A stretch of 20,532 nt of DNA from Palsa-870 sp039935415 (GTDB lineage Bacteria > Chloroflexota > Dormibacteria > Dormibacterales > Dormibacteraceae). Every line of letters begins with the position of its first letter. The stretch's first letter is position 1. The position numbers and the translations under genes were made by a program. Positions 20,256-20,532 of the stretch are shown piece after piece. The notes under the pieces are model-generated. The model ran no database searches. It was not told the DNA's origin and saw nothing but the letters and a program-made list of their open reading frames with translations. The stretch spans positions 1 to 20,532 of the forward strand of contig JBDTKH010000019.1 of the NCBI GenBank assembly GCA_039935415.1, written 5' to 3'.

Positions 20256-20532
20256 ATGTTGGGGGAAGGGGGCACACCACTCCAGAGGCTCGAGGAAGCG
20301 GTTCGCGAGTTTCAGGCTCGCGACGAGCGCCGGGTAGACGCCAAGGGCCTCCGCTCTGCCATTGACGCCCTCGAGGGCGAGTTCGCGGGCGAGGTTTCTG
20401 CCACCCAGCAGAGCGGCGACCACCTGGCCTTTGGCATGGCGAGTGCGGTCGGTTGGCTCAGCCGGAGTTGCGGCATGTCGGAGAACTCGGTCAGCGACCG
20501 GCTCTGTGTCGGCCGGCATCTGGAGTCGCTGC
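20256..20532 (+). CDS. DUF222 (13E12-type, probable HNH nuclease) protein, 5' end
   Basis: Ninety-two codons are visible before the window edge. A predicted helical N-terminus (PLQRLEEAVREFQARDERR) leads into GMASAVGWLSRSCGMSEN and SVSDRLCVGRHLESL, the DUF222 signature (typically ...AVAWL....G.S...A...VR.ARAL..LP). Family members are ~400-500 residues and usually end in an HNH nuclease domain, which is outside this window. These genes are multicopy and several in mycobacteria are induced by DNA damage via LexA, matching the SOS box here. Translation probably starts on a leaderless mRNA. The last 127 bases equal the first 127 of the window, reversed. Confidence 0.85.
   Translation, partial: MLGEGGTPLQRLEEAVREFQARDERRVDAKGLRSAIDALEGEFAGEVSATQQSGDHLAFGMASAVGWLSRSCGMSENSVSDRLCVGRHLESL
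20406..20532. repeat. Inverted terminal 127-bp repeat, right copy
   Basis: Exact reverse complement of positions 1-127. It covers codons 51 to 92 of the DUF222 gene. See the left copy for the interpretation. Confidence 0.97.

Noticed and set aside
1..20532. Inverted terminal repeats of a linear plasmid, phage or transposon
   Set aside because: The repeat is coding sequence of a multicopy gene, its length equals an assembler k-mer, and the content is chromosomal housekeeping with no replication, capsid or transposase gene.
1..20532. CRISPR array, IS element or prophage
   Set aside because: No regularly spaced repeats, transposase motifs or phage structural genes were found on either strand.

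Overview
The window reads as one complete assembly contig from a high-GC, free-living bacterium of the Actinobacteriota / Chloroflexota / Dormibacterota kind. The clues are high GC in third codon positions, many GTG starts, several promoters whose start codon lies only 6-9 nt after the -10 (leaderless mRNAs), a Gram-positive-type LexA box, a Ser/Thr kinase and tRNA genes with encoded CCA. The phylum is an inference; no rRNA or core marker is present. The two ends are the same 127-mer in opposite orientation, best explained as an assembly break inside a multicopy DUF222/HNH (13E12-type) gene.

Left part (1-4020, minus strand): a broken DUF222 fragment, a short unassigned ORF, a PrsW-family membrane protease translationally coupled to a small single-pass membrane protein, and a large GT-C-like membrane protein carrying one frameshift. 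A 48-bp promoter cassette occurs twice, before the small membrane protein and before the GT-C-like gene. Next come a HicB antitoxin remnant and tRNA-Leu(CAG).

Middle (4357-12255): a site-2 protease with CBS domains on the plus strand converges on a long Ser/Thr kinase - zinc-finger - winged-helix - AAA ATPase fusion. Upstream of the kinase on the minus strand is an overlapping pair, an AMP-binding acyl-CoA ligase and an acetamidase/formamidase. A PHP-domain phosphoesterase and tRNA-Arg(TCG) and tRNA-Leu(GAG) follow on the plus strand.

Right part (12323-20532): an ECF sigma factor with a tiny membrane partner; an ornithine cyclodeaminase-like gene followed by the first ~20 codons of a lost HAD dehalogenase; and a compact aspartate-family operon hom-thrC-thrB-lysC, running directly into a divergent YchF-like gene. 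The spacer between ocd and hom carries a matched inverted pair of operator-like palindromes. After the operon come a palindromic element, a 27-aa membrane-protein ORF with a strong hairpin behind it, and the promoter and 5' end of a DUF222 gene with a LexA box.

The most unusual items are the kinase-zinc finger-AAA fusion, the hairpin elements placed just after stop codons, the duplicated leaderless promoter, and the gene remnants at two junctions. No CRISPR array, phage or complete mobile element was seen.
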